Shown: positions 1-8,449, numbered from the stretch's first letter. The stretch is 64,000 nt of DNA from Litchfieldella qijiaojingensis (GCF_014651875.1 NZ_BMXS01000005.1:62001-126000); one strand, 5' to 3'. The notes: generated by a model from the sequence alone, not told the origin. Program-made: numbers and translations.

Positions 1-995
1 CTCGTGTTCCGCGGCGGCATGGCGATGAGATGCCCGCCGTTCCACGCCAGCTTGTAATCCAGTTGGCGGCGGAACTCGAACCAGCCCTGATCGAGGATGG
101 ACTTGTTCAGGCCGGACTTGGCCCGAACCTGCTTTCCCGGTTGTTCGGCACTGCCCTTGGCAGACCTGGACATGTTCCGCACCTGCAAGTCCTCGATACA
201 CACCATCGCGTGGTTTTGGCTGATCGTGGTCGTGGTCTTGTGCAGGTAGTCGCGGCGGGCATTGCCGATGCGGGAGTGAATCTTCTGGACGCGGGCTTTC
301 GCCTTCTTCCAGTTGTTGCTGAACTTGGTTTTGCGGCTCATCGCCCGCTGCGCCTTGCGCAAGGCCGTTTCGTGTCGCTTGAAGCTATTGAGCGGAGCGT
401 AGAACGTACCATCCGAGAGCGTGGCGAAGCGGGCGATACCCATGTCGATGCCGACCGCGCCGCCTTGAGGGAACGGGGGTTCAACGTCGCGCCGCGTCTG
501 AATGCTGACGAACCACTTGCCGCCACTCTGGCTGACGGTGGCGTTGCGCAATTCGCCCAGCGCTTCCCGGCTGTTGCGGTAGCGCAGCCAGCCCAGCTTT
601 GGCAGGAAGATACGGCCATTGGCCTGGTCGAGCTTGATCTGTTTCGGGTCGGGGTAGCGAAAGCTGTCGCTTTGCCCCTTGCGCTTGAAGCGCGGAAAGT
701 CGGCGCGCTTCTCGAAGAAGTTCTTGTAGGCTTTTTCGAGGTCTTTGAGGGTATGTTGCAGCGGATGAACGGGCGCATCCTTCAGCCACGCCGTCTCGGC
801 GTCATTGCGCCAGGCCGTCAGTTGCTTGGCCATCGCGACGTAGCCAATGAACTTGCCGCCAGTCTCGTAGTTATCTTTCTGCAACGCCAGCGCCTTGTTG
901 AACACGAAACGGCATGAGCCCGCGAAGCGGCGCATCTGACGCTGCTGGTCGCCGTCGGGCATGAGCTCGTATTTGAAGGCTTGGATACGTTGCAT
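1..995 (-). CDS. tnpB: TnpB (OrfB), RNA-guided nuclease of an IS200/IS605-type element, partial at left edge
   Basis: The reverse strand is open from the ATG at 993-995 to base 1, about 331 codons, so the C-terminus lies outside the window. The start (MQRIQAFKYELMPDGDQQ), the helix-turn-helix-like N-terminal part with FNKALALQKDNY, and the RuvC motifs are all visible: the first catalytic Asp in GIDMGIARFATLSDG near residue 195 and the second acidic residue in CIEDLQVRNMS near residue 285. Proteins of this family are IS-encoded nucleases guided by an RNA from the element's right end, which would lie left of this window. No frameshift is seen in the visible part. The zinc-ribbon and third RuvC motif cannot be checked. 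It is divergent from the broken tnpA, 11 bases away. Confidence 0.9.
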   Translation of the reverse strand, partial: MQRIQAFKYELMPDGDQQRQMRRFAGSCRFVFNKALALQKDNYETGGKFIGYVAMAKQLTAWRNDAETAWLKDAPVHPLQHTLKDLEKAYKNFFEKRADFPRFKRKGQSDSFRYPDPKQIKLDQANGRIFLPKLGWLRYRNSREALGELRNATVSQSGGKWFVSIQTRRDVEPPFPQGGAVGIDMGIARFATLSDGTFYAPLNSFKRHETALRKAQRAMSRKTKFSNNWKKAKARVQKIHSRIGNARRDYLHKTTTTISQNHAMVCIEDLQVRNMSRSAKGSAEQPGKQVRAKSGLNKSILDQGWFEFRRQLDYKLAWNGGHLIAMPPRNT

Positions 996-1006
996 GTCGT
1001 CTATGA

Positions 1007-1327
1007 TACAAGGAAATCCTCGACGCCTTGCGCAGTATCTTCGCCAGCGTCTGCGCCGACTTCGAGGCGGAACTGGTGGAGTTCGACGGCGAGGATGACC
1101 ATGTGCATTTGCTGGTGAACTATCCGCCAAAAGTCGCGGTATCTGCATTGGTAAACAGCCTGAAGGGTGTCTCCAGCCGCATGATCCGTAAGCAGAACCA
1201 CCCCAGCATCCGCAAAAAGCTCTGGAGCGGTGCGCTGTGGTCGCCCAGTTACTTCGCCGGTAGCTGTGGCGGCGCACCTATCAAGGTCATCCGCCAATAC
1301 ATCGAGCAGCAGCAAACACCACACTGA
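1007..1327 (+). pseudogene. tnpA: IS200-type TnpA (Y1 HUH transposase), 5'-truncated
   Basis: The frame ending at 1327 encodes the main body of a Y1 transposase: the metal-binding HUH motif in DDHVHLLVNYPP and the catalytic Tyr in RQYIEQQQTPH, plus the conserved GALWSPSYFAGSCGG. Upstream the frame meets a stop at 1004-1006, so the first 30 or so residues typical of the family (start through the VTKYRR region) are missing. Only a TTG at 1028 could start a 99-residue product. The missing N-terminal strand is part of the catalytic fold, so the gene is probably dead and the element may be immobile unless helped in trans. What is seen is the motif content and the stop; loss of activity is inferred. 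Confidence 0.85.
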
Positions 1328-1338
1328 GGCAAAGTCAA

Positions 1339-1383
1339 GGACGGCTACGCCGTCCGCGCTATCCTTCCCCGCCCTGAAGGGCG
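1339..1383. repeat. Hairpins at the tnpA-side end of the IS200/IS605-type element
   Basis: Two short perfect inverted repeats lie just after tnpA: 1339-1355 (GGACGGC, loop TAC, GCCGTCC) and 1370-1383 (CGCCCT, loop GA, AGGGCG). Subterminal hairpins of this sort are what TnpA recognises as single-stranded ends in this family. The element end is therefore probably within the next few tens of bases, near 1400, but no exact cleavage site can be fixed. Confidence 0.55.
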
Positions 1384-1395
1384 AGGTTTGCCGCG

Positions 1396-1640
1396 CAATT
1401 GATCAAGCGCTGAGTGCAGTGGTGCGCTTGCATCTCGTCCTTCTGACATGACTTGCTTGAGATACGCTACCGCCCCTGCCTTGCAGGTCGGTGGCTACGC
1501 CACCCTGCGACAGTCCCTGTGCACCTTGTCCCTATACGATCATCGGCAGCGACTTGATCGGACTTGAGGTTTCAGTTAACCGAATCCCCTAACGTTTTGC
1601 AAAGCGATGCAGCCTACCATTGGTCACTGCTCAACCTGAA
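1396..1640. other. Non-coding stretch between the IS end and a permease remnant
   Basis: About 245 bases. No reading frame here resembles a known protein on either strand, and no promoter or RNA gene was recognised. It sits between the IS end and the permease scar and may be rearrangement debris. Confidence 0.4.
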
Positions 1641-1730
1641 TCAGGGGATACCCGCCCTCAGGAACGACTGCACGAACTGGCGTTGGAACAGCAGGAAGGC
1701 GACCAGTAGCGGGGCAATGCTAAGCAGTGT
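1641..1730 (-). pseudogene. 3' remnant of an ABC sugar permease gene (MalG/UgpE type)
   Basis: On the minus strand these 90 bases encode the last 29 residues and stop of a permease; 28 of the 29 residues match the C-terminus of the intact permease ending at 6647 (TLLSIAPLLVAFLLFQRQF and following, final Pro in place of Arg). At the DNA level 77 of 90 bases agree, and nearly all differences are silent, so this was a selected coding sequence that diverged from its sister before being cut. The coding match stops abruptly at 1730. The rest of the gene is absent. Confidence 0.8.
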
Positions 1731-1754
1731 ACGAACGGCCGACTCTCGAGAGTT

Positions 1755-1784
1755 GGGAGATACACGGCGTAACGTGCATCTCCC
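1755..1784 (-). terminator. Hairpin downstream of the symporter gene
   Basis: An inverted repeat with 11-base arms (GGGAGATGCAC and GTGTATCTCCC on the minus strand, one G-U pair) and an 8-base loop begins 11 bases after the symporter stop codon. A clear U-run is lacking, so termination is likely but not certain. Confidence 0.55.
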
Positions 1785-1794
1785 TTAGGGTGAA

Positions 1795-3075
1795 TCAGGC
1801 AGCGCTGGGCTGGGCGGCGGGGCGTAAACGGTTATAGACGCTCTCGTCGAGCTCATTTTCGCTCTTACCCACCAGGACCGACACCATTAGATCACCACAG
1901 ACGTTGACGGTGGTACGGGCCATATCCAGGATGCGATCAATACCGGCGATGATCGCCAGACCTTCCATCGGCAGGCCGACGGTTGTCAGGACCAACGACA
2001 GCATGATCAGGCCCGCGCCCGGTACGCCGGCAGTACCGATTGATGCCAGGGTGGATGTCATGATGATCAGCAGGTAGTCGGAGAACGCCAGGTCGACGCC
2101 AAATGCCTGGGCGATGAACAGCGCACAGACCCCTTGGTAGAGAGCGGTGCCGTCCATATTGATGGTTGCACCCAGCGGCAGTACGAAACTGGAGACCCCT
2201 TTGGAGACGCCCATCTCCTCTCCAGCGGCTTTAATGGAGGCCGGCAGGGTTCCGGCGCTGCTGGTCGTGGTGAAAGCCACCGCAGCCGGATTGATCAGGC
2301 CCTTGAGGTAGCGCATCGGATTCAGGCGCCCCAGGCCACTGACCAGGCCGGAATAGAACACCATCACGTGAATGACACAACCGATATAGACCACGGCAAC
2401 CACCTTGATCAGTGGCAGCAGGATGTCCATGCCGTACGTGCCGGCCACCCAGGCCATCAGGCCGAACACGCCGTAGGGTGCCAGTTTCATCACCAGTTCG
2501 GTCAGCTTGTACATGCCCTCCGCCAGGCTTTCGAACACCTGCACGGCCGGCTTCGCTTTCTCACCGCACAGGTTCAACGCAATGCCCAATCCCAGAGCGA
2601 ATACGATGATCTGCAGGATGTTGCCGGTTGCCAGCGCATCGACCGGATTCGTCGGAATCATGTTGAGCAGCGTCTCGACCAGAGTAGGCGCCTCCTTGGC
2701 GGCGACGGCACTGTCGGCCGCCACCATATTGACGCCCTCGCCTGGCGAGAAAAGCGTGCCCATGCCAAGACCGATGCTGATCGCGACGGCGGTGGTGCCG
2801 AGATAGAGCACCAGGGACTTAAAGCCGATGCGTCCCAGCTTGCGGGTGTCCTGCATCGAGGTGACGCCGACCACCAGCGAGCAGAACACCAGCGGCACGA
2901 TGAGCATCTTGATGGCGTTGATAAAGAGCGTTCCGATCGGCTTCAACAGCTCGGCATCGGGGCCCAAAATCACCCCCACCAGCATCCCCAGAGCCATTCC
3001 GATCAGGATTTTCTTCCAGAGTGCCAACTTGCTCCAGAAACCGGCACGACGTGTCTCTATAGTTACATGTTCCAT
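1795..3075 (-). CDS. Dicarboxylate/amino acid:cation symporter (acidic amino-acid type)
   Basis: A 426-residue inner-membrane secondary transporter of the DAACS/SDF (glutamate transporter) family. The hairpin motif SSAGTLP lies near residue 275, NMDGTALY near 305, AGVPGAG near 350 and DMARTTVNVCGD near 385; the Arg-Thr pair of that last motif corresponds to the residues that hold the substrate side chain in archaeal aspartate transporters, which favours glutamate or aspartate over plain C4-dicarboxylates. The ATG at 3075 follows AAAGAGAA, a better start than an in-frame TTG at 3105. It is preceded by a consensus sigma-54 promoter and lies beside a sigma-54 activator and a kinase with an amino-acid-type sensor domain, so induction by its own substrate is likely. 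Confidence 0.9.
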   Translation of the reverse strand: MEHVTIETRRAGFWSKLALWKKILIGMALGMLVGVILGPDAELLKPIGTLFINAIKMLIVPLVFCSLVVGVTSMQDTRKLGRIGFKSLVLYLGTTAVAISIGLGMGTLFSPGEGVNMVAADSAVAAKEAPTLVETLLNMIPTNPVDALATGNILQIIVFALGLGIALNLCGEKAKPAVQVFESLAEGMYKLTELVMKLAPYGVFGLMAWVAGTYGMDILLPLIKVVAVVYIGCVIHVMVFYSGLVSGLGRLNPMRYLKGLINPAAVAFTTTSSAGTLPASIKAAGEEMGVSKGVSSFVLPLGATINMDGTALYQGVCALFIAQAFGVDLAFSDYLLIIMTSTLASIGTAGVPGAGLIMLSLVLTTVGLPMEGLAIIAGIDRILDMARTTVNVCGDLMVSVLVGKSENELDESVYNRLRPAAQPSAA

Positions 3076-3189
3076 GGTTTTCTCTTTCGTTGTCGTTGTG
3101 GTCAATCAGCTTGGGCGACAAGCGCCGACGGACGGCGACACTGCGGGCCAGTGAGTAGCCCGCCAGAGCTCGATCCCTGACCGTTATCT

Positions 3190-3205
3190 AGCAAGAACAG
3201 TGCCA
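3190..3205 (-). promoter_or_regulatory. Sigma-54 (RpoN) promoter of the symporter gene
   Basis: The minus strand reads TGGCACTGTTCTTGCT, matching the -24/-12 consensus TGGCAC-N5-TTGCW at every fixed position with correct spacing. Transcription would begin about 12 bases further on, leaving a leader of about 100 bases before the ATG at 3075. The adjacent regulator belongs to the only class of activators that open this promoter type. Confidence 0.88.
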
Positions 3206-3360
3206 ACCCATGCAAATACAGTGTAAGTTATTGTTTTTAAAAAAATTAACCGGAAGGAAGAATGGGGCTGAAGTCGACCAGGAAGGTATAACCAAGGTAA
3301 TGGAATGGCACGCCGATTCCTGAAAATCGGCTATATATTCAATGAGTTATGAAAATAGCA

Positions 3361-3388
3361 AACCAGGGTTATAGCTATAACCCTGGTT
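3361..3388. promoter_or_regulatory. 28-bp perfect palindrome, candidate enhancer site and/or terminator
   Basis: The half AACCAGGGTTATAG is followed at once by its exact reverse complement. It lies about 155-200 bases upstream of the sigma-54 promoter, a usual place for an upstream activating sequence, and a half-site-like TATAACC recurs at 3287-3293. It also lies 34 bases beyond the stop of the regulator gene (minus strand) and is followed there by a T-rich run, so it could equally terminate the regulator transcript. Both uses may hold. Confidence 0.6.
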
Positions 3389-3421
3389 ATGGGGAAGGAG
3401 AAGGCCAGCTCAGGACCACTC

Positions 3422-4834
3422 TCAGGACGACTGCGACTTCTTCAGCCTCTTGCTCAATGCCGGCTGGGAAATACCCAGCAGACGCGAGGCCCGGGACTGG
3501 TTGCCCTGCGCCCGCTTCAGCGCCTCGGCCACCAGCTGATCGGCGACTTCCTGTAGGGTCGGCAACGGCTGATCGGGAGCAAAGAGGGGCATCGCAGTAT
3601 CCGCTTCGGGCTCCAGTATCGCGTCTTCCTGCCCAACCGCCCGGCGAAACACTTCCATTGACAGCACGCCCCCACGATGGCGGCCGAGGGCGTCGAAACA
3701 GAGTGCGCGCAACTCCCTGACGTTACCGGGAAAGGCATAGTTGCGTAGCAGTGCCGGCAGTTCCTTGGGTACCGGAGGCTTGTCCCGGCCCAGTTCCTCG
3801 GCGGCTTCGGCGAGGAAGTGATCCAGTAACAGCGGGATGTCACCCTGGCGCTGGCGCAGCGGCGGCAACTCCACCTGGTGAGTGCGTAAGCGGTAATAGA
3901 GATCCTTGCGGAAACCGCCATCGCGCTGCTTTTGGTCCAGGTCCTGGTGGGTGGCCACCAGCACCCGGGCATGGATACGCTTGGGCCTGTCGCTGCCGAG
4001 GGGATAGTACTCGCCCTCTTGGAGCAGACGCAGCAGCTTTACCTGCGAAGCCAGGCTGAGGTCGCCAATCTCGTCCAGTAACAGGGTGCCACCGCCAGCC
4101 TGATCGATCATGCCCGCCCGAGCCTTGTCGGCGCCGGTAAAGGCGCCGCGGTGATGACCGAACAGGGTGTCGGCGAAAATGTTGTCGTCAAGGCCGGCAA
4201 CATTGACGCAGACCAGCGGCCCACTGCGTCCACTCAACGTGTGGATGGCCCGGGCGATCGCCTCCTTGCCGGTCCCGCTCTCGCCGGTGATCAATACCGG
4301 CTGGCTGCTTGCCGACACCGTCTCGAGGTACTGGAACACCGAGCGCATGCCCTTATCCCGGGTAATGATGTCGGCAAACACCTCCGGCCGATCCAGCGTA
4401 TCGCTGAGAAACCGCCGGCGCATCTCCAGGTTTTCCAGCCGCATTTCCTGCATTCGGATCGCCCGATGAATGCCATCGAGCAGGCGGTTCTCCTCCGTCG
4501 TTTTTATGAAGTAGTCATAAGCACCGAGGCGAATGCAGTTAACCGCAGTTTCCAGTTGGTTCAGCCCGCTGATGATGATGACGCCGATATCCGGGTGCTC
4601 TTCAACGATCTGCTGCAGCAACGCTTCACCGGACAGGTGTGGCATGGTCAGGTCGAGCAGCACCAGCCCAATCGGATTCTCGGCGATGACTTGCATCGCA
4701 TCGCGACTGTCCTGGCACTGGTAGAGATGGTTAATCCCCCCCTGAGTCTCCAATATCAGACTGAAACTGCGTAGAAACGAGGCTTCGTCGTCGACCAGCA
4801 AAACGCCGAAGGCCGGATAGAGATTACTGCTCAT
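3422..4834 (-). CDS. Sigma-54-dependent response regulator (DctD/AauR type)
   Basis: A 470-residue three-domain NtrC-family regulator. The receiver domain has the phosphoacceptor Asp near residue 61 (GLVLLDLTMP). The AAA+ domain has Walker A GESGTGKE near 180, the sigma-54 contact loop GAFTGA near 232 and Walker B LLLDEIGD near 252. A Fis-type helix-turn-helix fills the C-terminus (NQSRASRLLGISQPALSKRL). Its ATG overlaps the stop of the upstream kinase gene (ATGA, 4831-4834), so the two are translationally coupled. It most likely activates the sigma-54 promoter of the neighbouring symporter; nothing else with that promoter type was found nearby. The length and domain order are normal for the family. 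Confidence 0.92.
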   Translation of the reverse strand: MSSNLYPAFGVLLVDDEASFLRSFSLILETQGGINHLYQCQDSRDAMQVIAENPIGLVLLDLTMPHLSGEALLQQIVEEHPDIGVIIISGLNQLETAVNCIRLGAYDYFIKTTEENRLLDGIHRAIRMQEMRLENLEMRRRFLSDTLDRPEVFADIITRDKGMRSVFQYLETVSASSQPVLITGESGTGKEAIARAIHTLSGRSGPLVCVNVAGLDDNIFADTLFGHHRGAFTGADKARAGMIDQAGGGTLLLDEIGDLSLASQVKLLRLLQEGEYYPLGSDRPKRIHARVLVATHQDLDQKQRDGGFRKDLYYRLRTHQVELPPLRQRQGDIPLLLDHFLAEAAEELGRDKPPVPKELPALLRNYAFPGNVRELRALCFDALGRHRGGVLSMEVFRRAVGQEDAILEPEADTAMPLFAPDQPLPTLQEVADQLVAEALKRAQGNQSRASRLLGISQPALSKRLKKSQSS

Positions 4835-6549
4835 TCCAATAGAGTTCCCGGGTTGATCGGTAATGAAAACACGGCGCGGGTCCCATTGCCGGGCTCGGAG
4901 TCGTAATCCAGCGTGCCACCATGCTCCTGTACGATGCTCAGGGATACCGAGAGGCCGAGCCCCATGCCGCCCTGCTCCCTCTTGGTGGTAAAGAAGGGAT
5001 CGCTGAGCCGCGAGAGGTTTTCCGGTTCGATGCCCTGCCCTTCATCCCGCACTTCGAGACACAGCCGATTTTTGGCAGCATCATATTGCGTAGCCACGGA
5101 AATGGCATTGTCGCGGGAGTCCAACGCCTGACAGGCGTTGACGATCAGATTGATCACCACCTGCTCGATTTTCTGGGCGCTGCCCCGGAACCGCGGCGCC
5201 GATTCGTCGTAGCGGACCTGGAAATGGTCGGTGGACTTGCGAATAGTGCTGTCGACCAGGCGGATGGCGGCGGCCACCACTTCATTGAGATCCACCGACT
5301 CGCTCAGGTCGACCGGCCCCTGCCGGGCGAAATCACGCAGGTCGTCGACGATCCGGCGGATACGCTGGGCACCGGTGGAGATATCCTCCAACATCCGCGG
5401 TATCTCTTTACTCATCCGGCTATAGGGTAAGCGGCCAAGCACAAAATCGCCGTGCTGCTGAAAAAATGCTTCGTATGCCTCCTCACTGTCACGAAGCACC
5501 TCCTTGAGCATCGACAGGTTCATCAGCACCAGGCTGCAGGGGTTGTTGATCTCGTGCGCAACCCCCGAGACCAGAACCCCCAGGGAGGTCATCTTGTCGG
5601 CCTGGATCAGCTTCTGCTGCTGGACTTGCAACTCCTGCGCGCGTCGGGCGACTTCACGGGTGAGCATCCGGTTCCAGATTACGATACCCCCGAGCACCAG
5701 CAATAACACCGCCGATACCACTGCGGCGCCCTGGCCGATCTTCTTCCAGGGCACTCCCGGCTTCTCCAACGGACCCAACCACTGGTCGTAGATCGCCTGC
5801 TGTCGCCCGGTGTTCTTGAGAATCGCCAAGCCTTCGCTGAACTGCGCCAGCAACTCCTCCTGGCCCTTGACAACGCTGTAGCCGTAACGCCGTGCAGCAA
5901 AGGTTTTGCCCACCGGCTGAATGTTCAAGAGTTCCAGTTCGCGTCCCAGATAGAGTCCCGGCAGGTTCGCCACCAGCGCATAATCGTGCTTGCCCGATGC
6001 CAGCATTCGCAGGGCATCGGCATGGGTATCCGCCGGAATCAGCCGAGCGCCAACATCGTTCTGCAACATCAAGTCGTGCATGACGCCGCTTTCCTGCACG
6101 ATCACCTCCTTGCCTCGTAGTTCCTGCAAATCGGTGACTTCCGCCTGCCCCTTGCGAGCGAAGACCGACTGATGAACGATGGCGTGAGGCGGAGAGAAAT
6201 CGTATCGGCTAGTGCGATCCGGCGTGTAGGCCATCCCCTGCAACACGTCGATTTCTCCGGCCTCGAGGAGCTGGCGTATCTCTGCCCAGTTCCCCAGCCG
6301 AATCTCGACGTCGACCCCCATCACTTCGGCGATGGCCCGGGTCAGGTCGGTGTTATAGCCGTCCGGCTGCCCCTCTTCATTGATGAACTCGTAGGGCGGA
6401 TAGTTGTGGTCGCCGCCGACGATGATGACGTTTCTCTCACCAGCGGCGTGACTACGGGCGGCAACATCGGTAACGTCCACCAGGGACAGGACCAGCCCGA
6501 GCAGGCAGCCCATCGCATGGCGTAACAAGGGAAGTAAGGGAAAGGCCAT
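4831..6549 (-). CDS. Sensor histidine kinase with a periplasmic family 3 solute-binding domain
   Basis: An N-terminal signal segment is followed by a complete SBP_bac_3 domain (about residues 40-265, with YPPYEFINEEGQPDGYNTDL typical of amino-acid binding proteins), one membrane helix (VVSAVLLLVLGGIVIW), a short coiled region, HisKA with the phospho-His in GVAHEINNP, and a HATPase domain (N box VVINLIVNACQAL, G boxes DEGQGIEP and GGMGLGLS). So the sensor is itself a tethered binding protein that should bind an amino acid in the periplasm and phosphorylate the coupled regulator. The first plausible ATG is 6549 (MAFPLLPLLRHAMG); a TTG at 6582 would add 11 residues and neither has a clear ribosome site. 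Confidence 0.88.
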   Translation of the reverse strand: MAFPLLPLLRHAMGCLLGLVLSLVDVTDVAARSHAAGERNVIIVGGDHNYPPYEFINEEGQPDGYNTDLTRAIAEVMGVDVEIRLGNWAEIRQLLEAGEIDVLQGMAYTPDRTSRYDFSPPHAIVHQSVFARKGQAEVTDLQELRGKEVIVQESGVMHDLMLQNDVGARLIPADTHADALRMLASGKHDYALVANLPGLYLGRELELLNIQPVGKTFAARRYGYSVVKGQEELLAQFSEGLAILKNTGRQQAIYDQWLGPLEKPGVPWKKIGQGAAVVSAVLLLVLGGIVIWNRMLTREVARRAQELQVQQQKLIQADKMTSLGVLVSGVAHEINNPCSLVLMNLSMLKEVLRDSEEAYEAFFQQHGDFVLGRLPYSRMSKEIPRMLEDISTGAQRIRRIVDDLRDFARQGPVDLSESVDLNEVVAAAIRLVDSTIRKSTDHFQVRYDESAPRFRGSAQKIEQVVINLIVNACQALDSRDNAISVATQYDAAKNRLCLEVRDEGQGIEPENLSRLSDPFFTTKREQGGMGLGLSVSLSIVQEHGGTLDYDSEPGNGTRAVFSLPINPGTLLE

Positions 6550-6646
6550 TACATCGATGGCCGACACGCTAGCACGAGCCAAGTCAACTAAATCCTAAAA
6601 TCCTGCAAGTCGTTTACCTTGCCATGCGGCGAGCGTGCGTTCCAGC

Positions 6647-7498
6647 TCAGCGAATCCCCGCCCGCAGAAACGATTGCACGAACTGGCGCTGGAACAGCAA
6701 GAAGGCGACCAGCAGAGGAGCGATGCTGAGCAGTGTGGCGGCGCTGATGGTGGCCCAGTTGACGCCGGTTTCCGGTGCCGAGAAGATCCCCAGCCCCACC
6801 GTCAGCGGGCGGCTCTCCACCGAGTTGGTAACCACCAGCGGCCACAGGAAATTGTTCCAGTGGTGGCTGATCGAAACCAGGCCGTAGGCCAGGTAGGTGG
6901 GCTTGGCCAGCGGCACGTAGACCTTGAGCAGCACCGCCATCCAGCCACAGCCTTCCACGCGGGCGGCGTCTTCCAGTTCGCGGGGGATGGTCTTGAAGGT
7001 CTGGCGCAGCAGGAAGATGCCGAAGGCGCTGGCCACATATGGAAGGCCGATGCCTGCGATGGTGTCGACCAGCCCCAGGGAACTGGCGATACGGTAGTTC
7101 TCGACAATCAGCACCTCGGGAAACACGAATAGCTGGATCAGCACCAGCATGAACAGGACATCCTTGCCGGGAATCGGGAAGCGCGCGAAGGCGAAGCCGG
7201 CCAGGGTGCAGACCACGAATTGGGCGGCAACGATGCCGGTGACCAGCAGGAAGGTGTTGACGTAATAACGGGCGAACGGCGCCTGGTTCCAGGCGTTGGT
7301 GAAGTTTTCCAGCGTCAGCGGCGCCAGCAGGTCGAAGCGCACCATGAATTCCGAGGGATGGAAGGCTGCCCATACGGCATACAGCAGCGGGAAGATCCAC
7401 ACGATCGCCAGCAGCCAAGCGGCGGTGGTCTCCAAGCTTGGGAACCGTACCAAGTCGCGTATCAGGGTCGTGGCTGCAGTAGCGGTTGGCGTGGTCAT
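6647..7498 (-). CDS. Carbohydrate ABC transporter permease (MalG/UgpE type)
   Basis: A 283-residue inner-membrane permease with six predicted helices and the EAA-type loop (ELEDAARVEGCGWMAVLLKVYVPLAKP near residue 180) that docks to the ATPase. The ATG at 7498 follows GAGGAACGGGCC, which beats the in-frame upstream starts inside the preceding gene. It is the last gene of a four-gene minus-strand operon: ATPase, binding protein, MalF-type permease, this permease. Its last 29 codons are duplicated at 1641-1730. The family imports sugars, polyols or glycerol phosphates; the substrate cannot be read from the sequence. Confidence 0.9.
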   Translation of the reverse strand: MTTPTATAATTLIRDLVRFPSLETTAAWLLAIVWIFPLLYAVWAAFHPSEFMVRFDLLAPLTLENFTNAWNQAPFARYYVNTFLLVTGIVAAQFVVCTLAGFAFARFPIPGKDVLFMLVLIQLFVFPEVLIVENYRIASSLGLVDTIAGIGLPYVASAFGIFLLRQTFKTIPRELEDAARVEGCGWMAVLLKVYVPLAKPTYLAYGLVSISHHWNNFLWPLVVTNSVESRPLTVGLGIFSAPETGVNWATISAATLLSIAPLLVAFLLFQRQFVQSFLRAGIR

Positions 7499-7517
7499 GG
7501 CCCGTTCCTCGAGGTCG

Positions 7518-8405
7518 TCACTGGTAGTGCGTGCGGGGGTCGAGCACACGGAACTTGATCGTCGCCACCACGGCGAGCACCAGCAGGATCACCACGGTAA
7601 TGGTGGCGGCGTAGGTGCGGTCGAAGAACGAGAAGGCATTCTCGTAGACGTAGTAGAGCAACAGGTTGGTAGCATTGTTGGGCCCGCCCTTGGTGAGGAT
7701 GAACAAGTGATCGACCACGCGCACCGCGTTGATCAGTGCATTGATCAGCACGAACAGCGTGGTCGGCATCAGCAGCGGGAAGGTCACTCGCCAGAAGAAG
7801 CTCCAGCGACTGGTGCCTTCCAGGTCGGCGGCTTCCTCGAGCTCTGGTGGAATGCTCTGCAACGCTGCCAGGTAGAAGATCATGAAGAAGCCGGCTTCCT
7901 TCCATACCGTCATCACGATCACCGAGGTCAACGCCACGCTGGGGTCGCCCAGCCAGTTCGGGCCAGTGATGCCCAGCGTGCCCAGCAGCGTGTTGAACAA
8001 CCCGATCTGCGGCGCGTAGAAGAACATCCAGATATTCGCCGCGGCGATCATCGGCAGCACGGTCGGCGTGAAATAGGCCATGCGTACCAGGCCGCGCCCC
8101 GGCAAGCGGCCATTGACGAACAATGCCATGCCCAGCGCCAGGGCGATCGCGGTGGGAATGGTACCCAGCGCATAGAGCAGATTGTTGCGCGCGACCTTCC
8201 AGAAAGTACGGTCCTCGATCAGCAGCGCATAGTTCTCGAGCCCGACGAATTCCGGTGGCGCGCCACGAAAGCCGGGCAGGAACAGGCTGTTGATCAGGGT
8301 GGCAACGGTCGGCAGGTAGGCGAAGGTGCCGAGCAGCACCGCCGCCGGCAGCAGCAACAGCGCGCCGTAGACCTGCAGGCGCCGATCGGAAGTCTGGATC
8401 ACCAT
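7518..8405 (-). CDS. Carbohydrate ABC transporter permease (MalF/UgpA type)
   Basis: A 295-residue permease with six helices; the EAA loop is ELEEAADLEGTSRWSFFWRVTFP near residue 190. It pairs with the MalG-type permease encoded 19 bases downstream. The ATG at 8405 is preceded by AGGAGG at the right distance; an upstream in-frame ATG at 8423 overlaps that ribosome site and is rejected. The product would form the transmembrane channel together with its partner and receive substrate from the binding protein encoded just upstream. Confidence 0.9.
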   Translation of the reverse strand: MVIQTSDRRLQVYGALLLLPAAVLLGTFAYLPTVATLINSLFLPGFRGAPPEFVGLENYALLIEDRTFWKVARNNLLYALGTIPTAIALALGMALFVNGRLPGRGLVRMAYFTPTVLPMIAAANIWMFFYAPQIGLFNTLLGTLGITGPNWLGDPSVALTSVIVMTVWKEAGFFMIFYLAALQSIPPELEEAADLEGTSRWSFFWRVTFPLLMPTTLFVLINALINAVRVVDHLFILTKGGPNNATNLLLYYVYENAFSFFDRTYAATITVVILLVLAVVATIKFRVLDPRTHYQ

Positions 8406-8449
8406 GGCAAATGACCTCCTCATTGACCTGCCCCCGGCGCCCTAATTCT

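Noticed and set aside
1001-1324. 107-codon minus-strand frame across tnpA
   Set aside because: It is antisense to the recognisable HUH and Tyr motifs of TnpA and has no likeness to a protein family.
3306-3320. Second sigma-54-like sequence on the plus strand (TGGCACG-N4-TTCC)
   Set aside because: The invariant GC of the -12 element is changed to CC, and it would point into the 3' end of the regulator gene on the opposite strand.
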